Shown: positions 62,507 through 64,000 of the stretch, piece after piece
Layout of the letters: the number at the start of each line of letters is the position of its first letter
Numbering within the stretch: position 1 is the stretch's first letter
Assembly: GCF_036884655.1 (NCBI RefSeq)
Contig: NC_088339.1
Location: forward strand, 30,155,001 to 30,219,000
DNA from: Musa acuminata AAA Group
Taxonomy: Eukaryota; Streptophyta; Magnoliopsida; Zingiberales; Musaceae
DNA length: 64,000 nucleotides
Direction of reading: 5' to 3'
Position numbers and translations under genes: made by a program
Notes under the pieces: generated by a model
What the model was told of the DNA's origin: nothing
Seen by the model: only the letters and a program-made list of their open reading frames with translations
Database searches by the model: none

Positions 62507-64000
62507 AGCACTGCGTATTACCGAAGAACAACAGGATCAAAGAGCTTAAAATAGGAGATCCCTACACGGTTGCCTCCTCCGCGCCGGCGATCAACGGGGG
62601 AAACATGGAGGAAGGATTGCTACCCTATGAAAGATGTAGGCAGAGAAAGCCTGAGGTAGTTGTACGCGGTAGGTGGTGGTGATTTCTGATTCCTTGGCTT
62701 AGAGTGGCTACTATTAGCTTTTCTTTAATACACCACCAGCAGTAGAGTTTGGCCCCTCTCACACTGCACCATTTGTCATAGAAACCTACTTTGTCAACTA
62801 CGTAATTCTAATGCAGCAATTTGATGTGCTAAACGAGGATAAAACCTTATCATTAGGAATTATCTGATCGATGGATCTCAAGTAGCACTTAATTTATTGG
62901 GCCATCGCCGAATACAAGGACCTCTCATGGACACAGCTCTATGCTTTCGACATGGCTTACATCTTCCACGACTACCATTCCTTCAATCACCTGAGAAGGC
63001 TATACGTTAATTCTTCATCCTGAAAGAAGAAAGAATATGTATGGTAAACAAAAGAGTTGCTTGTTTGACTCAACCATCATTTCTGGGGATTGTCTTGTCT
63101 TGCACAGGGAATGCTGTTCGGAATCTTGATGTCACGTATTCAAGATTGGGTCATGGATTAGGTCTGCCGCAGTTACCGTGTCCTGTCCGACCAGTGTCTT
63201 CCTCTCTGTCCTTGTTAATCTGCTAGAATTCTCGTCTTTCTTCCATCTGTTATCGGGAAGCAAATGTTCTTGGTCCGCAGGGTTGACATTGTTGATGCCA
63301 CACAATGATGAAGAGAGATCTTTTGCCACAAACGAAAGCAACCCCATAACCGAGGCCTTGGGTAATTAATCAACCACTTGTTAGATGAATTTTCCTCGAA
63401 GAAAAGTGTCACTGACGCATACAGATTTATGATCACTGACTGCACTTCTTGTTCTTCTTCGGGAATGAATCCAGCGTGACATATCAAGTTGCACCATTTC
63501 GATCACTGGCATAGAACCCCTCTCGATCGGAACTCAAATAATAGACTCTCTGATCCTAATTAATGTCCATCACAAATGATTCTATGCCATTCGGTCACAG
63601 CGTCGACTCTTCATTTAGTCTGGTCGAAACATGACGATGAACGGTAGTAAGTAGCGTGTTTGGTTTTGTTCGCTGGTACAAACATTGCACGGGAAACTTT
63701 GACAGTGCATTTGACTCTTCCTTTCTACGTATGCCTTTGCACCCAACGACGTGACTCATGCTCGAGTAAATTTTCTCTTTTATCTCGTTCTGTACTGCAA
63801 TTATGATCAGGATGAGATGCTAATGAAAGTTGCCAACTTTGTAGTCTGGCTTCTGGATAAGTTTGCAAAGCTACAGTTGGAATAAAGAAACAGAGGGAGG
63901 AGCAATAAACTAAGATCTCCAGCAGGCTCACAAGTGTCGGTTGGAATTTTGTGTTCATTCTTCCTGAGCAAGTTGGATCGAAGCCGAGTACAGTTCACCC
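62507..64000. other. Zinc-finger promoter and distal intergenic DNA
   Basis: The first few hundred bases are the promoter of the zinc-finger gene. Beyond, I see no supported gene; open frames at 63.0-64.0 kb are short and lack motifs. A gene continuing past the window edge cannot be excluded. Confidence 0.4.

Overview
The window looks like nuclear DNA of a flowering plant, most likely a monocot. Coding sequences are split by GT-AG introns, the first exons of several genes are strongly GC-rich, intergenic DNA is AT-rich, and GA/CT microsatellites are frequent. The LTR-like sequence near 49.7-50.3 kb resembles LTRs I associate with banana relatives, so Musaceae/Zingiberales is my best guess, as inference only. 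I see no bacterial, viral or organellar segment and no rRNA, tRNA or CRISPR.

I can support twelve protein genes, with splice junctions worked out by hand and checked for reading-frame continuity. Left to right: an ENTH-only epsin-like protein (+, 2.5-3.3 kb); a POLTERGEIST-type PP2C phosphatase (-, 4.1-7.8 kb); a class VII receptor-like cytoplasmic kinase with a 3.9-kb intron (-, 13.2-19.7 kb); an alpha-expansin (-, 22.8-24.8 kb); a laccase with a candidate miR397 site (+, 29.9-32.1 kb); a group IIc WRKY factor close to WRKY49 (-, 32.8-34.2 kb); a SIAMESE-related CDK inhibitor (+, 36.1-36.4 kb); a DVL/ROTUNDIFOLIA-like small peptide (+, 38.5-38.7 kb); a PCS1-like aspartic protease (-, 40.6-42.0 kb); a GPAT5/7-type glycerol-3-phosphate acyltransferase (-, 45.0-46.8 kb); Rubisco activase, alpha form (-, 50.5-53.3 kb); and an AT-hook AHL protein (-, 54.0-55.0 kb). 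A thirteenth, a SUPERMAN-like single C2H2 zinc finger with an EAR motif, lies at 61.8-62.5 kb (-).

The genes are separate transcription units, not an operon or an obvious biosynthetic cluster. Loose themes recur: wall and barrier biology (expansin, laccase, GPAT) and control of growth and cell division (PP2C, SMR, DVL, AHL, SUPERMAN-like). Neighbourhood alone does not show that they act together.

Mobile DNA is mostly decayed: a broken LINE (about 48.3-50.3 kb) interrupted by a probable solo LTR with a 5-bp target duplication, a copia-like primer-binding-site remnant near 60 kb, and a SINE-like scrap inside the kinase intron. I did not find a convincing new biological system. The most testable oddities are the Arg-to-Cys change in the GRFEIL core of the AHL protein, a frame-changing retained-intron option at the redox tail of Rubisco activase, the nested retroelement, a uORF ahead of the DVL gene, and GA/CT tracts at the 5' ends of several genes.
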